A DNA stretch of 64,000 bases, taken from the NCBI GenBank assembly GCA_002699585.1, contig PABP01000038.1, positions 930,001 through 994,000 of the forward strand, read 5' to 3'. The notes under the pieces were generated by a model that saw only the letters and a list, made by a program, of their open reading frames with translations, had not been told where the DNA came from and ran no database searches. Both the position numbers and the translations under genes were made by a program. Positions 7,745 to 17,547 of the stretch are shown here, piece by piece. Source of the DNA: Anaerolineaceae bacterium. Lineage in GTDB: Bacteria > Chloroflexota > Anaerolineae > Aggregatilineales > Phototrophicaceae. The first letter of the stretch is position 1. Each line of letters starts with the position of its first letter.

Positions 7745-9340
7745 TTACATATCGATGCAGATTGTCATCAGATCTGACCAGATCCAGCCCGCAGGCTCAC
7801 TATCTGACCAGCGAATGTGGTACCAATCGCCGGGGGTTTCACCAGCAACGATGGTCTGTATTTGAAACACCTCATAGCGAATATCAGACGATGACTTGGT
7901 CACAATATCAAAGTTAGTACCCGGTCCCGACCGAATGTTATTGCCATCGATGGTCTCACAGACCATTCGTGTTGGCGGTGGAAAATCCTCATCAGCGGCT
8001 TGAGGGCGCACCGTATCGCCAATCCATAGGCTAGATTGGCGCGTATCCCAGGGGTCCAACCAGTTTGTAGGAACAGGCTGAGATGGTGACCGTACTTCAA
8101 AATGTAGATGGGCCCCGCCCAGCCCGGTGTCACCACTCAACGCAATCGGCTGTCCTATTTCACTTACAAAATCATAGAGGCCGACGAGGGAGGCCTGCAA
8201 GTGGGCGTAACCTGTATACCACACGACAATATTATGATCGACAACTCTGGCATGTTCCATCAGCACATAGTTGCCATAAGCATCGCCACAACTGGTATCG
8301 TCAGATACACAACTCGAATTGACTTTAACGACTAAGCCCGGAGACGCGGCATAAACGTTTGTTCCAACGGGTAAGCCTGCTGGCTTGCCACCCACATCCG
8401 TACCTTCATGCCCTTCGTAGGCACGTGGCTGGGCCAGGCCAGGACATTCAAGGGCATAGTTCAGGTCCGTCCATTCCGAATCCGGATAGCATGTGACGCT
8501 CCGAGCATAGTCCGGCAGCGGCCAATACAAAAAACCGCTTACGGAGTTTGGCCCAGACGGAGGGTTAACAACCGTATCATCTGGCCAAGACGCTACTGCT
8601 TCGGCATGGGTAATGCCAATCACCTGAATGGGATAGGTTTCAAATACGGACGCCGGAGGGTCTTGTAGCGCCAGGGCTGTCTGGAACCAGAAAACCTGAT
8701 TTGTATCAGTGTTCAAAAGATAGCCGACTACACCGACCGTATCAAACCCAATGAAAACCCATTCATCAGACAAGATGGCGGCATTTCCCTTCAGCGCTGG
8801 AACCGAAGTAGATTGCTGCAACACAGCTTCTGATGTGCCTAGTTGATAGTGCCATATATTTGCTTCACCTAGATTGTGAAGCATGTATCGCTCAAGCAAT
8901 ATCAGTGTGCCATCATCTGCCCAGCCAATCGGCACGAGATAACCACGTTCGTTGGATAGCTCGTCAGCGAACAGCAATGTCTGCTGACCATCTTCAAATA
9001 GAACGATCTCGTAGCCTGGCCCTTCTGGTTCAATCGCAAGAAATACAAACTGTGTTCGATCAGGAGACCAGAAGCCCTGATAGAAACCATAGCCGTTCAA
9101 TGGGGATTCTCTTAGAGGGCTGTTCTGATAGGTGAATACATTTCGATCAGACGGTTGAAGCCATGTTGAGACTGCATCTGCTCGATAATCCGTCGCTATC
9201 AGATCATTCTGCGCAACAGCCTGCACCATGACGACATCATTCCATACGAAAACGATGAGATCATCAGCCTGGTACTGGGCACCTGAGATCGGGACAAAGG
9301 TAGCAAATATCAGGGCCAGAATACAGAAACGCAACCACAT
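7745..9340 (-). CDS. Secreted M23 (LytM-type) metallopeptidase with beta-propeller and SH3b domains
   Basis: From the ATG at 9340 this 531-residue protein begins with a signal peptide (WLRFCILALIFATF, Ala-Gln cleavage). About 250 residues of propeller-like repeats follow, such as FWSPDRTQFVFL. The M23 domain has HEGTD (His311, Asp315), His380 in YAHL, and His411-x-His413 in HLHFEV, so the zinc and catalytic set is complete. A bacterial SH3 domain (IRSGPGTNFD) closes the protein. The likely role is cutting peptidoglycan cross-links outside the membrane. GGAG precedes the chosen ATG; an in-frame GTG lies five codons upstream. Confidence 0.88.
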   Translation of the reverse strand: MWLRFCILALIFATFVPISGAQYQADDLIVFVWNDVVMVQAVAQNDLIATDYRADAVSTWLQPSDRNVFTYQNSPLRESPLNGYGFYQGFWSPDRTQFVFLAIEPEGPGYEIVLFEDGQQTLLFADELSNERGYLVPIGWADDGTLILLERYMLHNLGEANIWHYQLGTSEAVLQQSTSVPALKGNAAILSDEWVFIGFDTVGVVGYLLNTDTNQVFWFQTALALQDPPASVFETYPIQVIGITHAEAVASWPDDTVVNPPSGPNSVSGFLYWPLPDYARSVTCYPDSEWTDLNYALECPGLAQPRAYEGHEGTDVGGKPAGLPVGTNVYAASPGLVVKVNSSCVSDDTSCGDAYGNYVLMEHARVVDHNIVVWYTGYAHLQASLVGLYDFVSEIGQPIALSGDTGLGGAHLHFEVRSPSQPVPTNWLDPWDTRQSSLWIGDTVRPQAADEDFPPPTRMVCETIDGNNIRSGPGTNFDIVTKSSSDIRYEVFQIQTIVAGETPGDWYHIRWSDSEPAGWIWSDLMTICIDM

Positions 9341-9450
9341 GCAGTTCAGCTCCACGATGTTATATCGTAACGCAGTATAACATCGCAGGATAATGCATAA
9401 ATCAGCGATTAACCTACGGGAGTCCGGAGACAGTGCGGCCCGAAATCAGC

Positions 9451-12000
9451 CTATCTCACAGTAATCATGCTGCCGGATGGGGTTTTGTCGACCAAGATAT
9501 GAACCGGGAAAGCGTCGCGCAATTCGTCAATGTGGGTGATGACCAGCACCAGGTCGAAGTCCTCTTGAATGGCCGTAATCGCCTCGACGAGCTTGTTACG
9601 GCCCTGGTCGTCCTGGGTACCGAAGCCTTCGTCGATGAACAGGGTCCGCAGGTGCGCACCCGCACGGCGGGCCAGCATCTTACTGAGGGCCACGCGAATA
9701 GCAAAGTTAATGCGGAATGCCTCGCCGCCGCTGTACATTTCATAGGGACGTGTGCCCAGTTCATCGGCGATTTCAATTTCGAGCGTTTCACGTTGGCTGC
9801 CATCGACATTGGTCGTCAAGGTGCTCAGGCGCAGGTGCATACGACCATCGGTCATACGCGCCAAAAGTTCGTTAGCAGCCGTTTCCAACTCAGGGATGGC
9901 CGCTTCGATAATCATGGTCGGGACGCCATTTTTGCCGAAAGCGTATTCCAGTTCTTTGTAGAGCGCATGCTGACGCTCGGCTTCTTCGCGCTGCTCTTCT
10001 AACGAGGCGCGGCGTGTACGCAAATTTCCCAGGGCGGCAAGCTGTTGATTGGCTGAGCCTAGTTGCCCGCTGGCGGCATTGAACAGCGACCGCTGCTTGA
10101 GCACTTCTTCTCGGCGCTGATTTTTGATGACCACCTGAGCAGTCAGATCGGTAATCTGGCTATTCAACTCAAGGATGGCAGCGTCCTCGTCGGCCAGCGC
10201 TTGCTGCAAATTCTCCTGACGCGCAATCAGGCTCTCAAGTGCGGTTTGTTCCGAGGGCAGCGTCCCCTTGGCGACTTCCAATTGCAGATGCTGCTGCTCA
10301 TAGGCGCTGAACTCGGCTTTTTGCGTGCTGACCGCTTCAAATTCATCGGTGTCATAGCCGATCTTGCTGCGCTCTTCATCCAGCAGGCGCATTTGCTCAC
10401 GCAGTTCGTGACCATAGTCTTCGCTGGTCAGGGCCTGCTGAACGGCATCTAGCTCGGCCTGGGCTTTATTCAGCTTGACCTGGGCATCCTGGGCCTGGGT
10501 CGATTGGGCATGCAGCGTTCCGGCCTGCTGGCGCAAGCGCGGCAGTTGGGCAAGTTGTTCGCCATGCTGCTGCACCGTCTTCTGATGCTCGGCGACTTCC
10601 TCAGCGATGTCTTGGATGCGCTGGCTGCTATTACGATATTGTTCGCGCATGGTATCGCGGTCGGTCGACAGTTCTTCCAGCACCTGCTCACGGTGCAGTT
10701 CGTCCAACGGCTGACCACACAAGGGGCAGGCGTCACTATCACTGGTCCCCAAGCGGTCGATGCGTTCGTTGAGTTTTTTACCCTCGCTGGTGAGCGTCTT
10801 CAGGGTGGACTTGAGGCCGGACTCTTCTTGCTTGAGCTGGCTAATCTGCTCGTGAAGATCGTCACGCTGCTGCTCGACCGCTTCTAGCTCAGCAATACTG
10901 GCCTGCACATCAGCGAGTTCATCCTCGTAGGATGTCTCAATATGGCCGCGCAGCACGGCAATCGTGCCTTCCAGCTCACTCTGCTGATTTTCCAGGGTGG
11001 CTTTGGCATTGCGAAGGTCTTTTTCCAGGGCGCCGTAGCGCGTGTTGACATCGGACAACTGGCTGAGCTTGCGCCCTAACTCCGACTCACGGTCGCGGGC
11101 ATCCTGCAAAGCGGCATACCCGGCTTCGATCTGCTCGGCGGTGGCGATGATCGCTTCGTACTCGGCGATGGCTTTGCGGCGTGCATCCATCTGTTCAGCG
11201 ACAGTCTGCAAACCCTGCTCGTGGTTTGTTTTGCGCTGGACATGGCTCGCCCGCTGGGACTCCGCATTGCGCAAATTGCTATCGGCATCGGCCACTTCGG
11301 ACAGCAGAGCTTCAGCAGCCTGAAGCGCTTCTTCAGCCTGAGCATAGGCCGCTTCCGCCTGTTCCTTCTCACGCAGATATTGATCCTCTTTGGCCAGTTC
11401 CGCCTGAATTTCCTGCAAGCGCCCATCGAAATTGTTCAGTTCGGTGCGCAGGGTGCGTAGTTGGCGTTTGACACGATCCTCATAGGTACGCCATGCATCC
11501 AGCCCCAGAATTTCGCCGAGGATGCGCTTGCGATCAGCCGGATTTTTGACGGTGAAGGCATCGGCCTTGCCCTGCTGCAAAAAGGCGCTGTTGATGAAGG
11601 TTTCGTAGTCTAGACGCAGGATGTCGTCGATCTTTGACTGGGTCTGGCGCATGTTGGGTTCGTTCATGGTGAGCAGTTCGCCATCGGGCTGCACCACGAA
11701 CATATCGAGCGTGCCCTGGCCACGCTTGCCGGATTTGCGCTTGCGGATGACGCGATAATTTAGCCCTTCCTGCTCAAAATCGAGCTGGACGAACATCTCG
11801 CTCTGGCCGAGGTGCACCAGGTCGTCATCACGCTTGGCACGGGCGCGGCCCCACAATGCCCAGGTGATGGCATCCAGCAAAGACGATTTACCCGCGCCAT
11901 TTTCGCCAATCAGGCAGGCGAGGTGGATGCCTTCAAAATAAATCGGGTCCGGCGAGCGATACGCCAGAAAATTTTTCACTTCCAGCCGAACAGGGATCAT
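9451..12000 (-). CDS. sbcC: SbcC/Rad50-type SMC-like nuclease ATPase
   Basis: An 849-residue SbcC-like ATPase for DNA end processing, at the short end of the family. Walker A is GENGAGKSS near residue 33. Two long charged coiled coils (about 170-420 and 440-690) flank a zinc hook CPLCG near 425. The ABC signature is YSGGEAFRIN near 750 and Walker B is LFIDEGFG near 787. All functional parts are present. The usual nuclease partner SbcD/Mre11 is not adjacent and is not seen in the window. GGAAG lies before the ATG. Confidence 0.95.
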   Translation of the reverse strand: MIPVRLEVKNFLAYRSPDPIYFEGIHLACLIGENGAGKSSLLDAITWALWGRARAKRDDDLVHLGQSEMFVQLDFEQEGLNYRVIRKRKSGKRGQGTLDMFVVQPDGELLTMNEPNMRQTQSKIDDILRLDYETFINSAFLQQGKADAFTVKNPADRKRILGEILGLDAWRTYEDRVKRQLRTLRTELNNFDGRLQEIQAELAKEDQYLREKEQAEAAYAQAEEALQAAEALLSEVADADSNLRNAESQRASHVQRKTNHEQGLQTVAEQMDARRKAIAEYEAIIATAEQIEAGYAALQDARDRESELGRKLSQLSDVNTRYGALEKDLRNAKATLENQQSELEGTIAVLRGHIETSYEDELADVQASIAELEAVEQQRDDLHEQISQLKQEESGLKSTLKTLTSEGKKLNERIDRLGTSDSDACPLCGQPLDELHREQVLEELSTDRDTMREQYRNSSQRIQDIAEEVAEHQKTVQQHGEQLAQLPRLRQQAGTLHAQSTQAQDAQVKLNKAQAELDAVQQALTSEDYGHELREQMRLLDEERSKIGYDTDEFEAVSTQKAEFSAYEQQHLQLEVAKGTLPSEQTALESLIARQENLQQALADEDAAILELNSQITDLTAQVVIKNQRREEVLKQRSLFNAASGQLGSANQQLAALGNLRTRRASLEEQREEAERQHALYKELEYAFGKNGVPTMIIEAAIPELETAANELLARMTDGRMHLRLSTLTTNVDGSQRETLEIEIADELGTRPYEMYSGGEAFRINFAIRVALSKMLARRAGAHLRTLFIDEGFGTQDDQGRNKLVEAITAIQEDFDLVLVITHIDELRDAFPVHILVDKTPSGSMITVR

Positions 12001-12158
12001 AAAAGGCGGCTTCCAGAGGATTAACTTAAATGCGAATTAGAACAAGTGTAAGTCTAACGGCAGTGGGGTATTGCGTCCAGTACGGCGTCCAGTTATGAAT
12101 TGTCACAAACAACAGGCCACATAGGGCCAGCGTCAGCTAAGCGACTGCTAGACGACGA

Positions 12159-12186
12159 TTTACGTAAGTAAACAGAAGCCTATAAT
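12159..12186 (+). promoter_or_regulatory. Sigma-70-type promoter
   Basis: The -35 TTTACG (12159-12164) and the -10 TATAAT (12181-12186) are separated by 16 nt. The -10 overlaps an ATG at 12185, so that ATG cannot be the start; this supports the TTG at 12215. Confidence 0.6.
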
Positions 12187-12214
12187 GGAAAGGTACGCTA
12201 TAAGGAGCATTTAC

Positions 12215-13654
12215 TTGCGATATACATTCAGCGTTCCCAAATCCAAAACACTCATCTTGCTACTGGCGATGCTGCTGCTCATGGCGACAAGCATCACCCA
12301 GGCGCAGGATTTACCGCAACCGTCCGACCGCGCCATTGTGCTCAGCACACAGAATGGGCTGACCGTCGCCGAGATGCCACTGTCGGGGCCATCCTATGGC
12401 ATCAGCTTTAGCGGAGCCAACCCGGCACAGTACGCCCGCATTGACCAGATCGGCATGATTCGCTTTGTGCCGCCAGGTCAAACGGGCGAAACAATCTATG
12501 GGGACAGCCCGTATTTCAACGGTTTCACCCAGAACAGCCCGGAAGAAAATGAGCTGCTGGTGCGCGAGGTCGATATGGCCCCGGCAGGCCAGCACATGGC
12601 CTTCCGCATCAACAACCCGGCTATCGATACCCTCAGCCGGGGCGTCTGGTTCTGGCAACCGGAGCGTTTCTACGGGACCGACCCCAGCTATCAAGTGCTG
12701 CGCGTATGCCCACCCTTCTGTGATGCCACCGGAGCGACACCCGGCCAGACCTGGACAGCCCTGTCGGTAGATTGGTCGCCGGATGGCAGCGCCATGCTGA
12801 TCCACATTGAGCTAACCAACGAAAGCCGCCGCGCCCTGGAAATTCGCTATCCGATACGCGGTGAAGAAAATTCGCAGGCGATTACTGCACCCAATCCGCT
12901 GCGCTACGATTACGGCACCTGGTCGATTGACCCGACGCGCCTAATCGTCAGCGGGACCGGGCCGAACGGCACCGCTGTGTTCGGCAATGTCGGCATTGAT
13001 GGCAGCAACCCGATCATCCTGAATGCTTCCGATATTGGCCTGATCTGGGTACAAAATGCCGCCCAGACCGTGACCGGGCAACTGGTCATGCTGGGTGGTC
13101 CGAATGCGCAGCAAGCCCTGGCCCTGTATGACGACGCCGGAACACAGCTTACGGACCCCATCGGCACGAGTGCGCCCAGTGAAGTCGATTGGTCGCCGGA
13201 CCGGACTGCCGTGCGCCTTTTGGTCGATGGCCGCACCTATATTGCACAGATCGACGGCACCGTGACGGACATCAGTGACATGGTCGCCGGGACGCCCAAT
13301 ATCGCCTGGGTGAGCAACGCCCTGCCGCCTTCAGCCATTCCACTGAGCGTAACACCGGCCACCCAACCTGCCGAAACCGCCGTTCCGCCAGCGACCATCG
13401 CCGCTGACCCCGCCACACAATATGAGGTTGGGGCGCTGTTGCAGATCATCGTGCCCGATCTGACGTTGTACGCTGAACCCGCTGCCGATGCCGCTGCGCT
13501 CAGTATGCTGGCACAAGGTGAGGAAGTCATCATTACGGGAGGTCCGCTGAGTGATGCGGACAATACGTGGTGGCGCGTGCAGACGCTCAACTTCTCCGGC
13601 TGGATCGTCGCCGAACGGGATGGTCAAGCGACGCTGGGCTTTTTGTCGGGGTAA
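12215..13654 (+). CDS. Secreted WD40/PD40-like propeller protein with C-terminal SH3b domain
   Basis: A 479-residue exported protein. The TTG at 12215 is chosen because AAGGAG (12202-12207) lies 7 nt upstream and a -10 box covers the earlier in-frame ATG. A signal peptide (KTLILLLAMLLLMATSITQAQ) is followed by propeller repeats with DWSPDGSAML and DWSPDRTAVRLLV, a Pro/Thr/Ala linker and an SH3b domain starting near LYAEPAADAAALS. It is probably a cell-surface binding protein with no catalytic motif. A clear terminator follows. Confidence 0.85.
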   Translation: MRYTFSVPKSKTLILLLAMLLLMATSITQAQDLPQPSDRAIVLSTQNGLTVAEMPLSGPSYGISFSGANPAQYARIDQIGMIRFVPPGQTGETIYGDSPYFNGFTQNSPEENELLVREVDMAPAGQHMAFRINNPAIDTLSRGVWFWQPERFYGTDPSYQVLRVCPPFCDATGATPGQTWTALSVDWSPDGSAMLIHIELTNESRRALEIRYPIRGEENSQAITAPNPLRYDYGTWSIDPTRLIVSGTGPNGTAVFGNVGIDGSNPIILNASDIGLIWVQNAAQTVTGQLVMLGGPNAQQALALYDDAGTQLTDPIGTSAPSEVDWSPDRTAVRLLVDGRTYIAQIDGTVTDISDMVAGTPNIAWVSNALPPSAIPLSVTPATQPAETAVPPATIAADPATQYEVGALLQIIVPDLTLYAEPAADAAALSMLAQGEEVIITGGPLSDADNTWWRVQTLNFSGWIVAERDGQATLGFLSG

Positions 13655-13675
13655 GCTGGTCACACTAACTGGAAA

Positions 13676-13703
13676 GGCTCTGTAACATGACAGAGCCTTT
13701 TTT
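13676..13703 (+). terminator. Rho-independent terminator
   Basis: GGCTCTGT (13676-13683) pairs with ACAGAGCC (13690-13697) around a 6-nt loop, followed by TTTTTT. It ends the transcript of the 12215-13654 gene. Confidence 0.85.
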
Positions 13704-13717
13704 ATTGAGGTACGTAT

Positions 13718-14872
13718 ATGCTTATGAAAAATAAAACACTTGCAATAATCATAACTTTATTTCTCACATCAGTAGGCTTGAACGCACAAACCCAATTTCA
13801 GGGGCCAATTGTGGTTGGTATGCTCATCGGGGGTGGCAAATTAACAATCCAAGATATTGGTACATTTGAGGCTTGGACTATCCCATTGTCCGATTCATAC
13901 ACGCCTGACTACACTTGGTCACCAGATGGTTGTCATATCCTGTTCAGAGGTGTTACCAACTGGAATATCTTTTCACTCACTGACTTTACAATGGATCAAA
14001 TTCCATCTACGAGTGAAGTAGGCAAACTCACCGAATCGATTGCTTACCCGATATGGGATCTTGATAGCACGTTACTTGTGTTTTCAATAAGCAGTAATTC
14101 TTCTTACACTGCCACTGAATTCTATACTTATGATGTTACAAGTGAGGACATTAATCTTGCCTTTGAGGCACATAATGTTGGCCCAAGTGGGGCTATAAAA
14201 TGGGTATCAGAAACAGAATTATTATACGGGTTTGAGGGCAATTACTATACTTGGAACAAAATAACCAGCGAGATAGAAAATTACTTCTTTTCTTCTCCGA
14301 GATCATCTTATCCAGCAAACTGGTATCTACCTTTTTACATTACAACTCAATCCGAGAGCCAATCGGTAGCTACACGATTCTTTTCGGTCCGGCACTACGA
14401 AGCTGCACTGGCAAGACCAGAAGAGTATGAAGAATTTGGTCCTACCGAATCAGCAGAGCCACAAACAGGTTTTGATATATATTTATCTGAAACAAATGAG
14501 ATCAGGCATGTTGACATGCTAGATCAATACCTACAATCTCTAACCATCTCCCCCTCAGGAAAATTCGTAGTAGCCGCAACATATTACCGAACAACACCAG
14601 AGAATATAGACGGAATCTACCTGTATGATATTGAGAGCGATACACTGTCGCGTATAAGCGACTTTATCACTCTGATAGACTCAGAATATGGCGTTTACGA
14701 GCCATCTTTTTCATCAGATGAGCAATTACTTGCTGTGCCGACAATTGAGGGCTACGACGTTTACGACTTAGCAAGTAAGACTTCTATTTCCTTAAGTGGG
14801 GAATTTGCTGGACCATATATGAGACTCAGTTGGTCACCCAATATGGACTACCAAGTCAATCCATGTGACTGA
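13718..14872 (+). CDS. Secreted PD40/WD40-like propeller protein, AT-rich gene
   Basis: A 384-residue protein with a signal peptide (KTLAIIITLFLTSVGLNAQ) and propeller-type repeats: TWSPDGCHILF near residue 70, and late SFSSDEQLLAVPT and LSWSPNMDYQ. The gene is clearly richer in A+T and rare codons than its neighbours, which suggests recent acquisition or relaxed selection. It ends 5 nt from the convergent 14878 gene. There are two adjacent ATGs (13718, 13724). Function is unknown; it is likely a surface protein. Confidence 0.8.
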   Translation: MLMKNKTLAIIITLFLTSVGLNAQTQFQGPIVVGMLIGGGKLTIQDIGTFEAWTIPLSDSYTPDYTWSPDGCHILFRGVTNWNIFSLTDFTMDQIPSTSEVGKLTESIAYPIWDLDSTLLVFSISSNSSYTATEFYTYDVTSEDINLAFEAHNVGPSGAIKWVSETELLYGFEGNYYTWNKITSEIENYFFSSPRSSYPANWYLPFYITTQSESQSVATRFFSVRHYEAALARPEEYEEFGPTESAEPQTGFDIYLSETNEIRHVDMLDQYLQSLTISPSGKFVVAATYYRTTPENIDGIYLYDIESDTLSRISDFITLIDSEYGVYEPSFSSDEQLLAVPTIEGYDVYDLASKTSISLSGEFAGPYMRLSWSPNMDYQVNPCD

Positions 14873-14877
14873 AACTA

Positions 14878-15165
14878 CTAAACGTTATTTAGTAGCTTGA
14901 CCACGCGCACCAGGAAAAGCTGGCAGCAGGTATCCACATGGTAGTTGAGGTCCATCTGCTCGGTTTCGCGGTCGTAGCGCCCGGTGATAGTGATGCGCGG
15001 CGCATTGCCATGTTCAGCGCAGGTGACGTCCGCTAACTTGCGCTCCAGGCCCGCCCGGATGGACTGGCTCGTCTGCTGGAAGAGCATATCCAGTTCATAG
15101 GCATCCAGAAAGGCATCCTCGTGGGCGCTGCCTTCGGTGTCAAAGTCAAAGTTAATTTCCAGCAT
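14878..15165 (-). CDS. Small protein of unknown function, coupled to sugar dehydrogenase
   Basis: A 95-residue acidic protein that I do not recognise. It starts 10 nt after the sugar dehydrogenase stop, with GGGGGAG overlapping that gene's end, so it is almost certainly co-translated. It has no signal peptide or membrane helix. Predicted alternating strands and helix (EINFDFDTEG, then ITITGRYDRETEQMDLNYHV) and three cysteines (CAEHG, then a CC pair) are visible. A small oligomeric or metal-binding accessory protein is possible. Confidence 0.7.
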   Translation of the reverse strand: MLEINFDFDTEGSAHEDAFLDAYELDMLFQQTSQSIRAGLERKLADVTCAEHGNAPRITITGRYDRETEQMDLNYHVDTCCQLFLVRVVKLLNNV

Positions 15166-15175
15166 AAGCTCCCCC

Positions 15176-16300
15176 TCACTCGCTTTCTGGCATCAGGCGC
15201 ATGATCGCCCCGCCGAATTCACCAACTGTACCAAAATAGAGCGCGCCATCCGGCCCCACTTCAATGTCGATGCGACACTGCACATCGCCCAGGTCCATTT
15301 CATGTACGGCTGTTACCTGCCGCCGCGTTTCATCCAGTTCGATGCGGCGCAAATTGCCAAAGTTCCAGTCGCACATGAACAGATCGCCCTGCCACTCTGG
15401 CACAGCCGGATTGTCATAAAAGACGACGCCAGTCGGCGAAATCACGGGGGTGAAGCTCAACAGCGGCGCATAGTAAAAACCATTATCCAGGCCCGTAATC
15501 GGTTCCCTGCCGGAACATGTATAACCTTCGTGCCAGCCATAGTTAAAGCCGGGGAAAATCAGGTTGAGTTCGTCATCGCAGGTCGGGCCGACATCAACTG
15601 AGAACAGGTAGTTGGTTTCCGTGTCGAAGGTGAAGTCAAACGGATTGCGTAGGCCCAGGGCGTAGATGCTGTTGCCGTAGGGATTGTCTTCCACTGGAAC
15701 TAGGCCCTCGTCAGTGACTTCAAAACGGTGAATTTTACCGGGCATGGTGTCGAGATTCTGGGCATTGGCCGCGTTGTTGTATTCACCCAGGGACAGATAA
15801 AGATAACCATCGGCATCAAAATGGATGTTACCGCCGTTGTGAATTAACTCGCCCGTGTCGATGGGCACACTGAGCAGTTCTTCGACATCGACCGCCACGC
15901 CATCTTCCAGACGGAAGCGCACCAGCGTATTGGCCGGCCAATCCTGGGCGGTCGCTGATTTGGTATGCACGATGTATATCATCTGGTTGTTCTCAAAGTC
16001 GGGGTCCAGGGCGATGCCCAGCATACCGCGCTCGACGTTGCCGTCAGTCGGCAAGGTGATGACAGGCGTCGGGTTGAGCGTGCCATCCGGTGCGACCATG
16101 CGCACGCTGCCCGTGTTCTTCTCGTTGTAAAACAGGGTGTCATCCGGGGCGAAGGCCATCCCCACCGGATAATTCGCTGGCAAAAAGGTCTCCACAGTGT
16201 AGCGAACGCCCGTCTCTTCTTCAGTGAAAGTGGGCGATTGGGCGGCTGCTGAACCCAGCCACAGCAGCAACACAACTGCTAAAGCCAGACTTGCGCGCAT
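15176..16300 (-). CDS. PQQ-dependent sugar dehydrogenase family (GSDH) protein
   Basis: A 374-residue secreted six-bladed propeller of the soluble glucose/aldose dehydrogenase family. The signal peptide is ASLALAVVLLLWLGSAAA. Family signatures are VERGMLGIALDPDF (89-102), HNGGNIHFDADGYLYLSLGE (about 153-172, His154 matching the catalytic histidine) and LGLRNPFDFTFD. These enzymes oxidise aldoses in the periplasm with PQQ. No PQQ synthesis genes are in the window, and some relatives act on other substrates. It is first in a two-gene unit with the small 95-residue gene. Confidence 0.9.
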   Translation of the reverse strand: MRASLALAVVLLLWLGSAAAQSPTFTEEETGVRYTVETFLPANYPVGMAFAPDDTLFYNEKNTGSVRMVAPDGTLNPTPVITLPTDGNVERGMLGIALDPDFENNQMIYIVHTKSATAQDWPANTLVRFRLEDGVAVDVEELLSVPIDTGELIHNGGNIHFDADGYLYLSLGEYNNAANAQNLDTMPGKIHRFEVTDEGLVPVEDNPYGNSIYALGLRNPFDFTFDTETNYLFSVDVGPTCDDELNLIFPGFNYGWHEGYTCSGREPITGLDNGFYYAPLLSFTPVISPTGVVFYDNPAVPEWQGDLFMCDWNFGNLRRIELDETRRQVTAVHEMDLGDVQCRIDIEVGPDGALYFGTVGEFGGAIMRLMPESE

Positions 16301-16485
16301 GAGGTCACATCCTATCCAGAAAGTCGATTCAATACGAGCCGCGTGAACGGCGCATCAGCGTGGAGGATAGCAGCACCCCCGCCAAATTGACAGTCAAATT
16401 GGTTTCTCTGGGCGATTGCGTTGTGCGGTATAATCCGCCGGACTTAGATTTAACTTATTACAAATAGCGCTACTAGGATGCAGAC

Positions 16486-17460
16486 ATGGAATACGGCAAC
16501 ATCCCCGGCATAGAAAAGCCCGTTTCCCGGTTAGTACAGGGAACCGTTTACTTCAACCCATCGAACCAGGACGAGGCGTTCAAGGTCTACGACAGCGTGT
16601 ACGAGCATGGCATCAATACCTTTGATACAGCGCATGGTTATGGCAGCGGTGGATGCGAAAAGACACTGGGCGCATGGATCAACAGCCGCGGCCTGCGCGA
16701 TGAAATCGTCGTGCTGGATAAAGGCGCACATCCCTATCATGGCCGCAATCGCGTCACACCAGAGGATATCACCAGCGACATCAACGATTCGTTAGAACGG
16801 TTGGGCACAGATTATATCGACCTGTATGTGTTGCACCGCGATGACGAAAACGTGCCCGTTGGTCCCATCGTCAGTGTGCTGAACGAGCACCTCAACGCCG
16901 GACGCATCCATGCCTTTGGTGGCTCCAACTGGTCCTATCAACGGCTGAATGCCGCCAACGATTACGCTGCCCAAACCAACCAGACACCCTTTGTGGTCAG
17001 CAGCCCGCATTTCAGCGTCGCTGAGATGGTCAAGCCCGCCTGGGATGGCTGTATCAGCATTGCCGGGGAGCAGGGCAAGGCCGCACGTGACTGGTACGCT
17101 GCGCATGACCTGAGCGTGTTCACCTGGGCCAGTTTATCCGGCGGCTTCATGACCGGGCGCTTCCGGCGCGATAATCTGGATTCGTTCGATGCATACTCTG
17201 ATGGCGTGGTGCTGCATGCCTACTGCTACGAAGATAATTTCCGGCGACTGGACCGCGCCGAAGCCCTGTCCGCGCATAAAGGCATCACGACCGCGCAGCT
17301 CTCGCTGGCCTATGTCCTTAGCCACCCATTGAAAGTATACGCGCTGGTGGGGGCCATTACGCCGGAGCAAGTCGCAGAAAATGTCGCCGCATTCGATTAT
17401 GCGGTTTCCGATGCCGAGCGCGCATGGCTCGATTTGCAGACAGATGAACAGCCTTTTTAG
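16486..17460 (+). CDS. Aldo/keto reductase
   Basis: A 324-residue (beta/alpha)8 oxidoreductase using NADPH. The catalytic tetrad is complete: Asp47 and Tyr52 (NTFDTAHGYG), Lys79 (LDKGAH) and His117 (YVLHRDD). The nucleotide-binding end carries LSHPLKVYALVGAITPEQ. The length matches the family. A TATAAT at 16429-16434, itself framed by GCGG/CCGC, is the likely -10. It lies beside an Fe-dependent alcohol dehydrogenase, a class II aldolase and a PfkB kinase, which suggests a role in sugar or aldehyde metabolism. Confidence 0.92.
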   Translation: MEYGNIPGIEKPVSRLVQGTVYFNPSNQDEAFKVYDSVYEHGINTFDTAHGYGSGGCEKTLGAWINSRGLRDEIVVLDKGAHPYHGRNRVTPEDITSDINDSLERLGTDYIDLYVLHRDDENVPVGPIVSVLNEHLNAGRIHAFGGSNWSYQRLNAANDYAAQTNQTPFVVSSPHFSVAEMVKPAWDGCISIAGEQGKAARDWYAAHDLSVFTWASLSGGFMTGRFRRDNLDSFDAYSDGVVLHAYCYEDNFRRLDRAEALSAHKGITTAQLSLAYVLSHPLKVYALVGAITPEQVAENVAAFDYAVSDAERAWLDLQTDEQPF

Positions 17461-17478
17461 GGCCAGTAATCGCAAAAA

Positions 17479-17498
17479 GGGCGCGACATGTCGCGCCC
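17479..17498 (+). repeat. Repeat A copy 2
   Basis: A perfect 20-nt palindrome (GGGCGCGACA with TGTCGCGCCC) followed by CTACACGT, between convergent genes. Confidence 0.8.
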
Positions 17499-17547
17499 CT
17501 ACACGTGTTAATAGACTGAATATTGTGCCCCTTCGAGTGCCGTTAGA

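Noticed and set aside
12185-12214. ATG at 12185 as start of the propeller protein
   Set aside because: It lies inside a TATAAT -10 box. The TTG at 12215 has a well-placed SD.
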